A stretch of 64,000 nucleotides of DNA from Geodermatophilaceae bacterium URHB0062 (GTDB lineage: Bacteria > Actinomycetota > Actinomycetes > Mycobacteriales > Geodermatophilaceae), in NCBI GenBank assembly GCA_000620185.1, contig JHVO01000010.1, positions 62,001 through 126,000 of the forward strand, in the 5' to 3' direction. Below, in pieces: positions 16,797 to 23,895 of this stretch (positions are counted from its first letter, which is position 1; each line of letters begins with the position of its first letter). Both the position numbers and the translations under genes were made by a program. The notes beneath the pieces are model-generated. The model had not been told where the DNA came from and ran no database searches. It saw only the letters and a list, made by a program, of their open reading frames with translations.

Positions 16797-16834
16797 CCGC
16801 TGTCGCTCCGAGCGTCTCGGGGCGCTGCGGTCAG
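16793..16834. terminator. Convergent hairpin over both stop codons
   Basis: CTGACCGC (16793-16800) pairs with GCGGTCAG (16827-16834), with an inner CCGAG/CTCGG pair. The TGA of the PPOX gene lies in the left arm and the stop of the opposing gene in the right arm. Probably a bidirectional terminator. Confidence 0.5.
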
Positions 16835-17193
16835 CCGGCCGTCCGGACGGTGACGAGGAATTCGCTGCCCTCCGATGCGATCACGTCGCCGGTCCACGGG
16901 TCTTCCAGATGGCCGTCGTCGTCCTCGTCGAAACCGCGCAGCGCTTGCCCGCCCGGTACGCGAAGGATCGGCTGCGCGGTGGCCCCGTCCTGCGTCACCT
17001 GGATCTCGGTGACCCGCCCCCGCACGCGCTCACCGGCCCGCACGTCGAGGCCGCCGTGGTGGGTCTCGGTGAGGTGCACCTGACCGTCGTCCGACGTGTA
17101 GCGGATGCACTGGAAGTCGACCAGCTGGTTCCGCTCGATCGCTGCTCCGCAGCAGTCGTGCTCCCATCCACCCACCTCGACGACCACGTCCAC
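16831..17193 (-). CDS. Small Cys-containing hypothetical protein (DUF6578-like)
   Basis: 120 residues from a GTG (VDVVVEVGGWEHDCCGAAI). The 'W..DCCG' motif near residue 12, a 'NQLVDFQCIR' strand and a C-terminal acidic 'GFDEDDDGHLEDPWTGDVIASEGSEFLV' resemble DUF6578 proteins of actinobacteria, which are uncharacterised. The paired cysteines may bind metal. It is isolated on the minus strand, convergent with the PPOX gene. Confidence 0.55.
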   Translation of the reverse strand: MDVVVEVGGWEHDCCGAAIERNQLVDFQCIRYTSDDGQVHLTETHHGGLDVRAGERVRGRVTEIQVTQDGATAQPILRVPGGQALRGFDEDDDGHLEDPWTGDVIASEGSEFLVTVRTAG

Positions 17194-17284
17194 CCGACCG
17201 ACGCTATCCGCCACTGCGGTCCGAGCAGGCGATATCCGTGGGACAGGGACGCTCGACGAGCCGATGCCCGGGCGCCCCGCGACG

Positions 17285-17974
17285 TCACATGTCCCGGTAG
17301 CGCACCGCGGCGGCCAGCTTCTCCCGCAACAGCTCCGGCGTGGCCTGGCGGCCTGACCCCGGGAAGTCCTCTCCGGGTTGGATGTAGACCCCGGCGTAGG
17401 CGGCGGTGTCACGCTGATAGCGCCAGCCCTCGGCCAGCGGGCCGACGTCGTAGGCGTCATAGCCGATGGAGTCGAGGAACTGGGCCACCGTCCCCTTGGC
17501 CGCCTCGTCATCCCCCGCGATCGGGAGAACCGACCGGTCCGGCGAGCCGGCCGGACGGGCCAGCGCGCCGAGGTGGACGAAGTAGATGTTGTTGAAGGCC
17601 TTCACCACGTGCGACTCGGGCAGGTGCGCCTGGAGCAGCTCGCTGGTCGTCGTGGACTCGTCGTCGAGCTCGGCGATGTGCCCGTCGCGCTCCGGGTAGT
17701 AGTTGTTGGTGTCGACGACGACCTTGCCGCGCAGCGGCTCGACCGGCACGTCCCGGTAGGCCTTGAGCGGAACGGTCACGATCACGATGTCGCCGGCCGC
17801 TGCCGCCTCGGCTGCGGTGGCGGCCCGCGCCCGCGGCCCCAGGTCGTCGACGAGGTCGGTGAGGGTCTCAGGCCCACGACTGTTGCTTAGCACCACGTCG
17901 TGACCGGCGTCGACCGCCAGCCGGGCGACAGTGCTGCCGATGTGTCCGCTGCCGATGAGTCCGATGGTTGTCAC
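17285..17974 (-). CDS. F420/NADP-reductase-like dehydrogenase
   Basis: 229 residues from GTG (VTTIGLIGSGHIGSTVARLAV). A Rossmann GxGxxG sits at about 8-13, then SNSRGPETL (a phosphate-binding loop typical of NADP), 'DIVIVTVPLKAYRDVP', 'VVDTNNYYPERDG' and 'VVKAFNNIYFVHL'. This is the F420-dependent NADP reductase/NADP-oxidoreductase family, though whether it uses F420 is unknown. It is the last conventional gene before the repeat-rich stretch; the 311 nt upstream (17975-18285) contain no gene and hold repeat copy R1. Confidence 0.8.
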   Translation of the reverse strand: MTTIGLIGSGHIGSTVARLAVDAGHDVVLSNSRGPETLTDLVDDLGPRARAATAAEAAAAGDIVIVTVPLKAYRDVPVEPLRGKVVVDTNNYYPERDGHIAELDDESTTTSELLQAHLPESHVVKAFNNIYFVHLGALARPAGSPDRSVLPIAGDDEAAKGTVAQFLDSIGYDAYDVGPLAEGWRYQRDTAAYAGVYIQPGEDFPGSGRQATPELLREKLAAAVRYRDM

Positions 17975-18157
17975 GTACGCCCCAAGCCGTGCACCGGTGA
18001 GGCGATTCCCGACGCGGGCGTCGACCTGCCTGGCCTCCACGTGAAGCCCCTTGGTCACGTCTCGGCAGTGCGGCTCCTGAGTGGTCGAGAAGACGCCCAT
18101 CAGGGTCACCCGAGGACCGCTGCCAGGCAGCAATGTCCCTGGACAGCGCATCAAGCC

Positions 18158-18185
18158 GTGTCCCCAAAGGCGGCCTCAGGGACAC
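18158..18185 (+). repeat. Palindromic spacer repeat R1
   Basis: Left arm GTGTCCC (18158-18164), right arm GGGACAC (18179-18185), a perfect 7-bp inverted repeat. The core (CAAAGGCGGCCTCA) is diverged from the AGTGGGCCGCT core of the other copies. A smaller TGTCCCTGGACA lies just upstream at 18134. Confidence 0.7.
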
Positions 18186-18285
18186 CCGCACTCGCTCCAG
18201 GATCGCTGGGCTGACTCCGAATGCGCGGTCGTCTCAATCAGTGGTGGGTATGAAGCCGTCGGAGGGATCGGGCAAGGAGGGGGAC

Positions 18286-18858
18286 ATGAGCGTCGGACGC
18301 CTGGGTGCGCGGCTTCTCATAGGTGGGCTCTTCATCGGCCACGGCACACAGAAAATCTTCGGCTGGTTCGGCGGTCCCGGCCGCGCGGGCACCGAGGCCA
18401 TGATGGAACACATCGACATGCGACCGGCGAAGGTGCACGCGCTTCTCGCCGGGACGACGGAGACAGTGGGTGGCACGCTTCTGGCCGCCGGACTGGCGAC
18501 GCCCCTGGCGTCGGCGGCGCTGACCGGCGTGATGACCACCGCCATCCGCAAGGTTCATCTACCCAACGGTCCTTGGGCAGCCAACGGCGGCTGGGAGTAC
18601 AACGCCGTACTGATCGGCGCGGTCACGGCCCTGGCGGAAACCGGCCCGGGCGAATTGTCGCTTGATCACCTGCTGGGCACCGAGCGCAGCGGTCCACTGT
18701 GGGCACTGGCCTCGCTAGCCATGGGAGTCGGCACCGCATTCTTGACCATGGCCGCCGGCGGTCGTAGCCGGCCCGCGGTCACTGACGCCGCGATGCCAGC
18801 AGTTGCGCCACCGAAGGACGACGGGGTCGCCGGCGACCCCGCGACAGGGGGGACGTGA
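18286..18858 (+). CDS. DoxX family membrane protein
   Basis: 190 residues. MSVGRLGARLLIGGLFIGHGTQKIFGWFGGPG is the DoxX opening, with LIGGLFI..G..K.FGWFGG the diagnostic string. Four membrane helices follow, with GTTETVGGTLLAAGLATPLASAALTGVMTTA (about 62-92) and a Pro/Ala-rich tail. DoxX proteins take part in thiol/oxidative stress systems; the partner is not visible here. A strong AAGGAGG lies 6-12 nt before the ATG. It is the first gene of the repeat-separated stretch and stands alone. Confidence 0.85.
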   Translation: MSVGRLGARLLIGGLFIGHGTQKIFGWFGGPGRAGTEAMMEHIDMRPAKVHALLAGTTETVGGTLLAAGLATPLASAALTGVMTTAIRKVHLPNGPWAANGGWEYNAVLIGAVTALAETGPGELSLDHLLGTERSGPLWALASLAMGVGTAFLTMAAGGRSRPAVTDAAMPAVAPPKDDGVAGDPATGGT

Positions 18859-18982
18859 AGGACGGCCCCGTGACGTGAGCGAGCGGCGGGAGTTGGTTGG
18901 GCTACTAGCACTGGCCGCGGCAACACGCGAAGGGGCACGGCCCAACAATCAGGGACTCAGCCTGGCACGTACCAAGCCGACC

Positions 18983-19010
18983 TGTCCCAAAGTGGGCCGC
19001 TCCGGGACAC
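18983..19010 (+). repeat. Palindromic spacer repeat R2
   Basis: TGTCCC, AA, then the core AGTGGGCCGCT, CC, and GGGACAC. It lies between the DoxX and TPR genes, 124 nt after the DoxX stop. A partial right-arm copy (AAGGGACGGC) occurs at about 19038. Confidence 0.85.
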
Positions 19011-19092
19011 CCGGCCGACTCGCCGCGAGGGCGGTCTAAGGGACGGCTAGGTGCGTCACTTTCGTGCGCGGGGCTGCCATACCGTGGCGCCG

Positions 19093-19722
19093 ATGGATGA
19101 CTGGTACCGCACACCGGACTGGGACGAGGCCGCCAGGGCGGACTTCGAACAGCGTCTCGCCAGCGCCAGAAGCTCGCGCCCGCAGTACCTGAAAATCAAG
19201 GCACTGACGTTGCAGGGCGCGGGCCTGCTCGACGAGGCGAAAGGGCTGTACCAGCGCGTGCTTGCCGAGCATCCCGGTGACTTCCAAGAAGTAGAGGTAC
19301 TCGAACACCTCGCCGACCTCGCGCGGGCACAAGGGCGCCTGGAGGAGGCGGAGCACAGCTTTCGCCGCGTTCTCGCCCATCCGGACGTCAACATCCTCGG
19401 CTCCGGGATGGTCGAGGTGTCGCTGGCCGAGGTGCTGATCGACCGTGTCCTGCCGCGCGAAGCGAAGGAGATGCTGCACGCGGCCAGCGAGAACGAGATC
19501 GCGATGGATGCAGTCACGGCCTTCTACGCCAACTTCTTCCGATTCCACCTTGCACGCGCTCGTGTCGCGAGCTTGCTAGGCGACATCGAAACCGCTGCGG
19601 AGGCAGCTCGTTCGGCACTCAGCGTGGTCAGTGCTCCGGACCAATACTCGAGACATCCCGGAGTGGGAGCGGTACACGCCGACGAACACACTCTCCGCGA
19701 GCTTCAGGCGCTTGTCCCATAG
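19093..19722 (+). CDS. Tetratricopeptide-repeat protein
   Basis: 209 residues with several helical-hairpin repeats: YLKIKALTLQGAGLLDEAKGLYQRVLAEHPG (about 35-65), VLEHLADLARAQGRLEEAEHSFRRVLAHPD (about 70-100), 'VEVSLAEVLIDRVLPREAKEML' and 'HLARARVASLLGDIETAAEAARSAL'. TPR proteins are scaffolds, and no catalytic domain is attached. TACCGT at 19080-19085 lies 7 nt before the ATG, so a leaderless transcript is plausible. The last codons (Val-Pro-stop) are part of repeat R3. Confidence 0.75.
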   Translation: MDDWYRTPDWDEAARADFEQRLASARSSRPQYLKIKALTLQGAGLLDEAKGLYQRVLAEHPGDFQEVEVLEHLADLARAQGRLEEAEHSFRRVLAHPDVNILGSGMVEVSLAEVLIDRVLPREAKEMLHAASENEIAMDAVTAFYANFFRFHLARARVASLLGDIETAAEAARSALSVVSAPDQYSRHPGVGAVHADEHTLRELQALVP

Positions 19723-19737
19723 TGGCCGCTATGAGAC
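19713..19737 (+). repeat. Palindromic spacer repeat R3, overlapping the TPR stop codon
   Basis: TGTCCC followed by an inner palindrome CATAG-TGGCCG-CTATG and a decayed right arm (AGACC). The spacer bases pair here (AT with AT), unlike in other copies. The TAG inside the left arm is the stop codon of the TPR gene. Confidence 0.7.
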
Positions 19738-19788
19738 CAGCCCCGGTGCTTCGGCTGCGTTGGGCCTGTCGTCAACTAACCTCGCGCG

Positions 19789-20124
19789 ATGCCCGAGGAG
19801 CTCCATCTGTTCGATCTTGACGAACTTCGTCGCCGGGTGGTGGAGCCCGTTGTCAAGAGCTTGATTCGCCCTGACGAGCTAGACGAAATCTCGGTGACGA
19901 TCGAGGAGTCTTCCTCTCCGTCGCGGCATTTCCGAGTGGCCCTCAAGGTTCGTGACGAACTGATCTCGTCCCCACAATCGTGGTGGGTCTATGAGCAGTC
20001 GGACCTAGAGAGGTTCGCGGCCGAGCTCTACGACAGCCTCCGCGACGAGCTGGTCGAGGACAGGCTCTCCTGGGGCGAATGGCGCGACGGCGAGTACGAG
20101 GTCTTGGGTCCACGTCAGACGTGA
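19789..20124 (+). CDS. Hypothetical protein
   Basis: 111 residues, acidic, mixed alpha/beta: MPEELHLFDLDELRRRVVEPVVKSLIRPDELDEISVTIEE, then 'FRVALKVRDELIS' and 'DLERFAAELYDSLRDELVEDRLSWGEWRDGEYEV'. No family recognised. TAACCT (19777-19782) ends 6 nt before the ATG, which suggests a leaderless transcript. Repeat R4 begins 9 nt after the stop, so the gene fits tightly between R3 and R4. Confidence 0.6.
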   Translation: MPEELHLFDLDELRRRVVEPVVKSLIRPDELDEISVTIEESSSPSRHFRVALKVRDELISSPQSWWVYEQSDLERFAAELYDSLRDELVEDRLSWGEWRDGEYEVLGPRQT

Positions 20125-20133
20125 GCCTCGTGG

Positions 20134-20159
20134 GTGTCCCCAAGTGGGGCTGCATCACG
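20134..20159 (+). repeat. Palindromic spacer repeat R4 (right arm decayed)
   Basis: GTGTCCCCAAGTGGGGC matches the left arm and core; the expected right arm GGGACAC is replaced by CATCACG. It starts 9 nt after the preceding stop codon. The 403-nt interval 20125-20527 has no convincing gene and holds R4, R5 and a degenerate copy near 20491. Confidence 0.6.
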
Positions 20160-20285
20160 CTCGTCACGCATCGCAGCGAAGACAGCAGGGCGGAGTCAGT
20201 CGCTACTAGCTGAGATGCGAAGCGCCCAGACGGCGTTCAGCGCACGGCGGCAACGCCTCGTCGTCTGGCAAGCCACGGATCGAGC

Positions 20286-20313
20286 GTGTCCCTTAGTGGG
20301 CCGCTCAGGGACA
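20286..20313 (+). repeat. Palindromic spacer repeat R5 (best-preserved copy)
   Basis: GTGTCCCT, T, AGTG-GGC-CGCT, C, AGGGACA: nearly the full palindrome, with an 8-bp outer stem and an inner AGTG/CGCT stem (one G-T pair) separated by one unpaired base on each side. It lies 152 nt after R4 with no gene between. Confidence 0.85.
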
Positions 20314-20527
20314 ATCCGGTCCGCTGCTCGGGCAGGGCGAACGATGGGATAGCGGAGGTGGCCTGCGAGGTTCCGGGTTGACTCTCTGGAACGACGAGCT
20401 GCTCTAGGGGTCCCGGATGCCGTCTTGCGGTCGGTCTAGGCACGCCTTCGGGAGAAGATCCTCACCGGTACGGCGTCACCGGCTTCTGCGCTGTCCCCTA
20501 CTCTGGCGCCGCCATGGGGATCTGCTG

Positions 20528-21268
20528 TTGACCGTCAGTCGGCCGGACCGTCACATCGGGGTCCTTGCGAAAACATGCGTGAGCGTGATGCTCGCGGCTG
20601 GGTTGTTCGTCCTCTTCCTCAAGGCGTCGAAGAACGTTGCCGACGCCCTGGTGCATACCGCCGAGGTGGCAGCCGCCGTCGGCACGGTGCTCGCTGCCTT
20701 CTTTGCGCGAAGTGCGGCCTCCAGCAGTCAGGCCGCCGCCGAGGAGAGCAGGAGGGCGCTCCGGGAAGCACGTCGGGCAGCAGCCTTCCACAACCTCCGG
20801 AAGCCGACGTTTCAGCTGACCCGGTTCCAGCCCGGTGTCTCGGGATGGGTCCAACCGTCCGGGGAGACCGGACCGCCGCCGTGGGGATGGGGCTGGTCCG
20901 CCTTCCTTTATCCGCCACAGCGGGACAACTATCTCTCCACCGTGCCGCATCCCCAACTGCACGACGTCGAGGTGACCTGGCATCTCGGCTCTCTAGGGCA
21001 AGAGCCGAGGATCAGGAACGTGCCGGTTTGGAGCCAGCGCGAGCAAGGTGATTCCGCGATCCAGGAGGTCGTGGCCCCCGGCGGGGTCGATGCAGGGCAG
21101 CTACACGTTCACTTTGCCGGCGTCACGGTCCGCTGGACGGAGCCATCCGATGGCACCCGGTGGGAGCAGGCTTACCGCCTCACCGGCGATGTGAACGACG
21201 CCCCGGGAGAGGAGCGAGGCCCCGTATACCTCGTAGATACGAGGCCGATCGGCCCTGACCTCGGCTAA
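20528..21268 (+). CDS. Hypothetical protein with N-terminal membrane segments
   Basis: About 246 residues if the TTG at 20528 is the start; GTG or ATG codons at 20578-20590 are alternatives. Two hydrophobic segments (VSVMLAAGLFVLFLKA and TAEVAAAVGTVLAAFFA) are followed by a charged helix SSSQAAAEESRRALREARRAAAFHNLRKP and a soluble beta-rich domain with several tryptophans (PPPWGWGWSAFLY, 'VEVTWHLGSLGQEP'). No family recognised. A five-codon reading frame (20514-20531) overlaps the TTG. Confidence 0.5.
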   Translation: MTVSRPDRHIGVLAKTCVSVMLAAGLFVLFLKASKNVADALVHTAEVAAAVGTVLAAFFARSAASSSQAAAEESRRALREARRAAAFHNLRKPTFQLTRFQPGVSGWVQPSGETGPPPWGWGWSAFLYPPQRDNYLSTVPHPQLHDVEVTWHLGSLGQEPRIRNVPVWSQREQGDSAIQEVVAPGGVDAGQLHVHFAGVTVRWTEPSDGTRWEQAYRLTGDVNDAPGEERGPVYLVDTRPIGPDLG

Positions 21269-21420
21269 TGCCGCGTCCGGCAACGCTCGCCATGAAGGCG
21301 GCTTTAGGGCTAGCCTCCCGGCCGTTTGGCGAAGCACCGCGAGCGGCATCGGAGGCGCACATTGCACCCGTGAGGAGCGCTCGTCGCCTTCAGCGTCTGA
21401 CGAGCGGGCGACGTGCCGGC

Positions 21421-21621
21421 CTAGAGCCCCGAAGCGGACCGCGGGACTGCCGTATCCGGGCCGTACCCGTGGGCAACAACGAAGGCCGCGATCGACCCGT
21501 ACTCCTCACGGATCACCGCCGTTTCGGCGACACGGTCATGCGTTGACACGAAGAAGCGGCCCCGCTTTGTAGCTCCACCGCATCCGCAGAAGCACGAACC
21601 GGTGGGCGCCAGGTCGGTCAT
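21421..21621 (-). CDS. Small CxCGCG zinc-ribbon-like protein
   Basis: 66 residues, the only minus-strand gene in the repeat-rich stretch. CFCGCGG (about 10-16) is followed by 'RFFVSTHDRVAE' and 'EEYGSIAAFVVAHGYGP'. I have seen this layout (CxCGCG..F..GHD...EYGS..F...HGY) in uncharacterised small bacterial proteins. Three cysteines and the HD could bind zinc. Function unknown. Confidence 0.6.
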   Translation of the reverse strand: MTDLAPTGSCFCGCGGATKRGRFFVSTHDRVAETAVIREEYGSIAAFVVAHGYGPDTAVPRSASGL

Positions 21622-21754
21622 GGCAAGACGCTCTCACGCGAGCGTGACGATCCCGGCGGCCGTTGGTCTACGGACTGGGAAATTACGTCGTCCAGGTGAA
21701 GGTATCGACGACACATGCCGATCGCTCCTATAGACCGGGCGCGACGAGGCGTCG

Positions 21755-22627
21755 GTGATCGAGAATGCGGAGAGCGCAGTGTCGCTGACATACGGCGGGC
21801 CGAGTCAGCCGCCAGCCTTAAAGCCCTGCGAGCGGTTCAACCGCGATGGCAGTCGCTGCACTAACGACACCCACCAGGTCGACGCTTGGTGCCGGCGACC
21901 CGGCTGCGATGGCTTCCGACGAGCTGGCACGTCGTCGGCACCACCGCCGACGCCGGACACCGCGACGGGCGGACTGCCGCGTGCGCGCCAGACAGACGGT
22001 GATGCCGCGGCGCTTCCATACTTCGAGCCGGGCACCGTGCACGTCACCACGGCGGCAATTGACAGCTACCGCTACCACCATGGGGGCTCCATGGAGTCGG
22101 CCCGCGGGGAGCTGCGGGACATGCTCGAAGCCTTCGCCCCTACGGCGGCGGTTCGCTCGTCGCAGGGCTACATCAGTCTGCTGCGTGACGGCTACAAGCT
22201 GATTTTGAACGCTGATCTCGACGTGTTGACGAGCTACTTCACCGTGCACCGGGAGCGGACGTGGGCGCAGGTGCAGGCCGGCGTGACTTCCCGCTTCCCC
22301 GGCGGTGGCTCTAAGGGGTCGCCGGGCGAGCCATTGAAGAAGCCGGCCGAGTTCCAGTCGTTGACCTGCGATCCGCAGACGGTGGAACTCAAGCCGCGGC
22401 ACCTGCGAGCGTTCGCGGTGCGCATGGACCTCCAGCACCTGGCTGAAGGTGACCTGGAAGTCGCCTTCCGTCGCTTCATCGTCGAGAAGTTCGCATCCCA
22501 GCCCGGGGCTGTCCGCAGAGACAACTTGGTGGAGTTCACCGAGGGGGACGTGCGTGTCATCTTCTCAGCCGATCAGCAGCGGGTGATGACCGTCTTCTGG
22601 CCGCGTCGAGCAGAGGCTGAGGACTGA
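21755..22627 (+). CDS. Hypothetical protein with N-terminal Cys cluster
   Basis: 290 residues from GTG. Residues 25-55 have four to five spaced cysteines (PCERFNRDGSRCTND, then WCRRPGCDGF), likely a zinc-binding knuckle. A Pro/Thr-rich linker follows to about 80. The remaining 200 residues are a mixed domain (VTTAAIDSYRYHHGG, 'YKLILNADLDVLTSYFTVHRERTW'). 'GDVRVIFSADQQRVMTVFW' at the end resembles a toxin-like or RelE/BECR strand pattern only weakly. A degenerate repeat copy (TGTCCCC at 22630) starts 3 nt after the stop. Confidence 0.55.
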   Translation: MIENAESAVSLTYGGPSQPPALKPCERFNRDGSRCTNDTHQVDAWCRRPGCDGFRRAGTSSAPPPTPDTATGGLPRARQTDGDAAALPYFEPGTVHVTTAAIDSYRYHHGGSMESARGELRDMLEAFAPTAAVRSSQGYISLLRDGYKLILNADLDVLTSYFTVHRERTWAQVQAGVTSRFPGGGSKGSPGEPLKKPAEFQSLTCDPQTVELKPRHLRAFAVRMDLQHLAEGDLEVAFRRFIVEKFASQPGAVRRDNLVEFTEGDVRVIFSADQQRVMTVFWPRRAEAED

Positions 22628-22811
22628 GCTGTCCCCATCGCACAAGGCCGCAGCGCCAGCCGCTGCCCGACCTCAACGGCACTAACCTGCCCAGCCCACC
22701 TGGTGGTGCCAGGCCCACCTGGTACTGCCGGATTGCTAGTGCTGTCCGTGATGACGCTTGCAAACACCGTCTAAGCCCGCCGGCAGAACCAAGCCGGTTC
22801 TCGGTAGCCAC

Positions 22812-22836
22812 TGTCCCTGAGTGGGCCCTCACAGAC
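22812..22836 (+). repeat. Palindromic spacer repeat R6
   Basis: TGTCCCTG followed by AGTGGGCC, with a diverged right part (CTCACAGACAGA). Same orientation as the other copies. Confidence 0.6.
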
Positions 22837-23033
22837 AGACGGCGGCCCGGAACCTAACCTTCATCCGGCGGCTCTCGGGTGAGCCACCCCGTGCCGCTGC
22901 GGACGCGGCCGTAGGAGCAAGTGCCCGGCGCTGGGGCTGTTGGCCCCTTCGCGGGGAGAGGCTCCGGCACGGTGAGCGGAAAGCCCGAGAGCCGCTTCAC
23001 TCAGTGAGCCGCTGACCGGTTGGACGCGACAGG

Positions 23034-23062
23034 GTGTCCCCTAGTGGGCCGCTCACGGACAC
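23034..23062 (+). repeat. Palindromic spacer repeat R7
   Basis: GTGTCC, CCT, AGTGGGCCGCT, CAC, GGACAC. A perfect 6-bp outer stem and the standard core. Confidence 0.85.
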
Positions 23063-23098
23063 GCGTCCCAAGGTGAGCAGTTGCCGCACGGACGCGTT

Positions 23099-23135
23099 GT
23101 CAAGCCCGTCACCTTGACGCTTCCGCGGAAGCGTC
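23099..23135 (+). repeat. Two-hairpin repeat, unit A
   Basis: GTCAAG (23099-23104) pairs with CTTGAC (23113-23118). It overlaps the perfect 20-bp palindrome GACGCTTCCGCGGAAGCGTC (23116-23135). The same two-part design recurs after the VOC gene (unit B). Confidence 0.75.
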
Positions 23136-23147
23136 TCAGCGGTCCGC

Positions 23148-23174
23148 GTGTCCCTCAGTGGGCCGCAGAAGGAC
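23148..23174 (+). repeat. Palindromic spacer repeat R8
   Basis: GTGTCCCTC followed by AGTGGGCCGC and a partly decayed right arm (AGAAGGACC). It lies 114 nt after R7. Confidence 0.75.
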
Positions 23175-23287
23175 CGCGAGTCCACCCGCTCATAGGGCGG
23201 GCCATAGGCGAAATCCACCGATGAGTTCTGCCTGCTCGGCCGGTCCACCAGGACGTACACCGTCGAGCCACCGAGTGGAGAAGCCGC

Positions 23288-23758
23288 ATGACCAGTCCCG
23301 CCCACCCCGGCCGCATGTTGTTCGTGACCATTCCCGTCGTGGACCTCGAGCGCAGCAAGGCGTTCTTCGCGAAGCTCGGGTTCAGCTTCAACCCGAACTT
23401 CTCCGACGAGACCGCCGCGTGCATGCTGGTCGGCGAGCACGCCTTCGTCATGCTGGGCACGCGTGAAAAGTTCGCGGAGCTCTCCAAGCTGCCGATCGCC
23501 GATCCCAGGACACACGCCTTGGCGCTGTACTGCTTCAGCGTGTCGTCCCGCGACGAGGTCGATGCGGTCAGTGCCGCTGCGCTCGCGGCGGGCGGCACGG
23601 AGGTGGACGACGCCGAGGACTTCGGCTTCATGTACGCGCGCAGCTTCTACGACCTCGACGGCCACGGCTGGCAGGTCATGTGGATGGACCCCGCGGCGGC
23701 CGAGCAGGGACCCGAGACGTTCGTGGCCTCTCTGCAGGACGCCGACGCTTCAGCCTGA
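23288..23758 (+). CDS. VOC (glyoxalase/bleomycin-resistance) family protein
   Basis: 156 residues with two beta-alpha-beta-beta-beta units: RMLFVTIPVVDLERSKAFFAKLGFSFNP and 'EDFGFMYARSFYDLDGHGWQVMWMDP'. The C-terminal pattern (SFYDLDGHGWQVMWMD) is typical of the lactoylglutathione-lyase-like branch seen in many bacteria. It starts after GGAG (23276-23279). It is flanked by repeat units A and B. Substrate unknown. Confidence 0.85.
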   Translation: MTSPAHPGRMLFVTIPVVDLERSKAFFAKLGFSFNPNFSDETAACMLVGEHAFVMLGTREKFAELSKLPIADPRTHALALYCFSVSSRDEVDAVSAAALAAGGTEVDDAEDFGFMYARSFYDLDGHGWQVMWMDPAAAEQGPETFVASLQDADASA

Positions 23759-23786
23759 CCCGGACGAGAGCTGTACCTGCACGCGC

Positions 23787-23848
23787 ACGACGTTCCCGCG
23801 GGAACGTCGTCAAGCCCACCCGCTTGACGGCGTTTCCGCGGGAACGCC
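23787..23848 (+). repeat. Composite palindromic repeat, unit B
   Basis: Three elements in a row: a perfect 24-bp palindrome with arm ACGACGTTCCCG (23787-23810), an inverted repeat CGTCAAGC/GCTTGACG (23808-23829), and GGCGTTTCCGCGGGAACGCC (23829-23848, one mismatch). The last two correspond to unit A before the VOC gene, in the same orientation. Confidence 0.75.
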
Positions 23849-23895
23849 TCGGCCACTCCGATCGCGCCGGTCCGACGGTCGACCGGGGTGCGGAG

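Larger units (their letters stand above)
22628..23287. other. 660-nt gene-free interval carrying three spacer repeats
   Basis: No convincing gene on either strand. It holds a degenerate copy at 22630, R6, a possible degenerate copy (CTCAGTGAGCCGCTGA, about 23000-23015), R7, the palindrome unit A (23099-23135) and R8. Several tracts read as broken or non-coding sequence. Confidence 0.6.

Noticed and set aside
18158-23174. CRISPR array
   Set aside because: Spacing between repeats varies from about 110 to 2500 nt and whole genes lie between them; no cas genes.
18158-23174. Classical integron attC sites
   Set aside because: Repeats are about 28 nt, without GTTRRRY/RYYYAAC cores, and no IntI is visible. 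The cassette-like look is kept only as a hypothesis.
22628-23287. Short + and - strand frames in the gene-free interval
   Set aside because: No RBS, no recognisable domains, and they are interrupted by the repeats.
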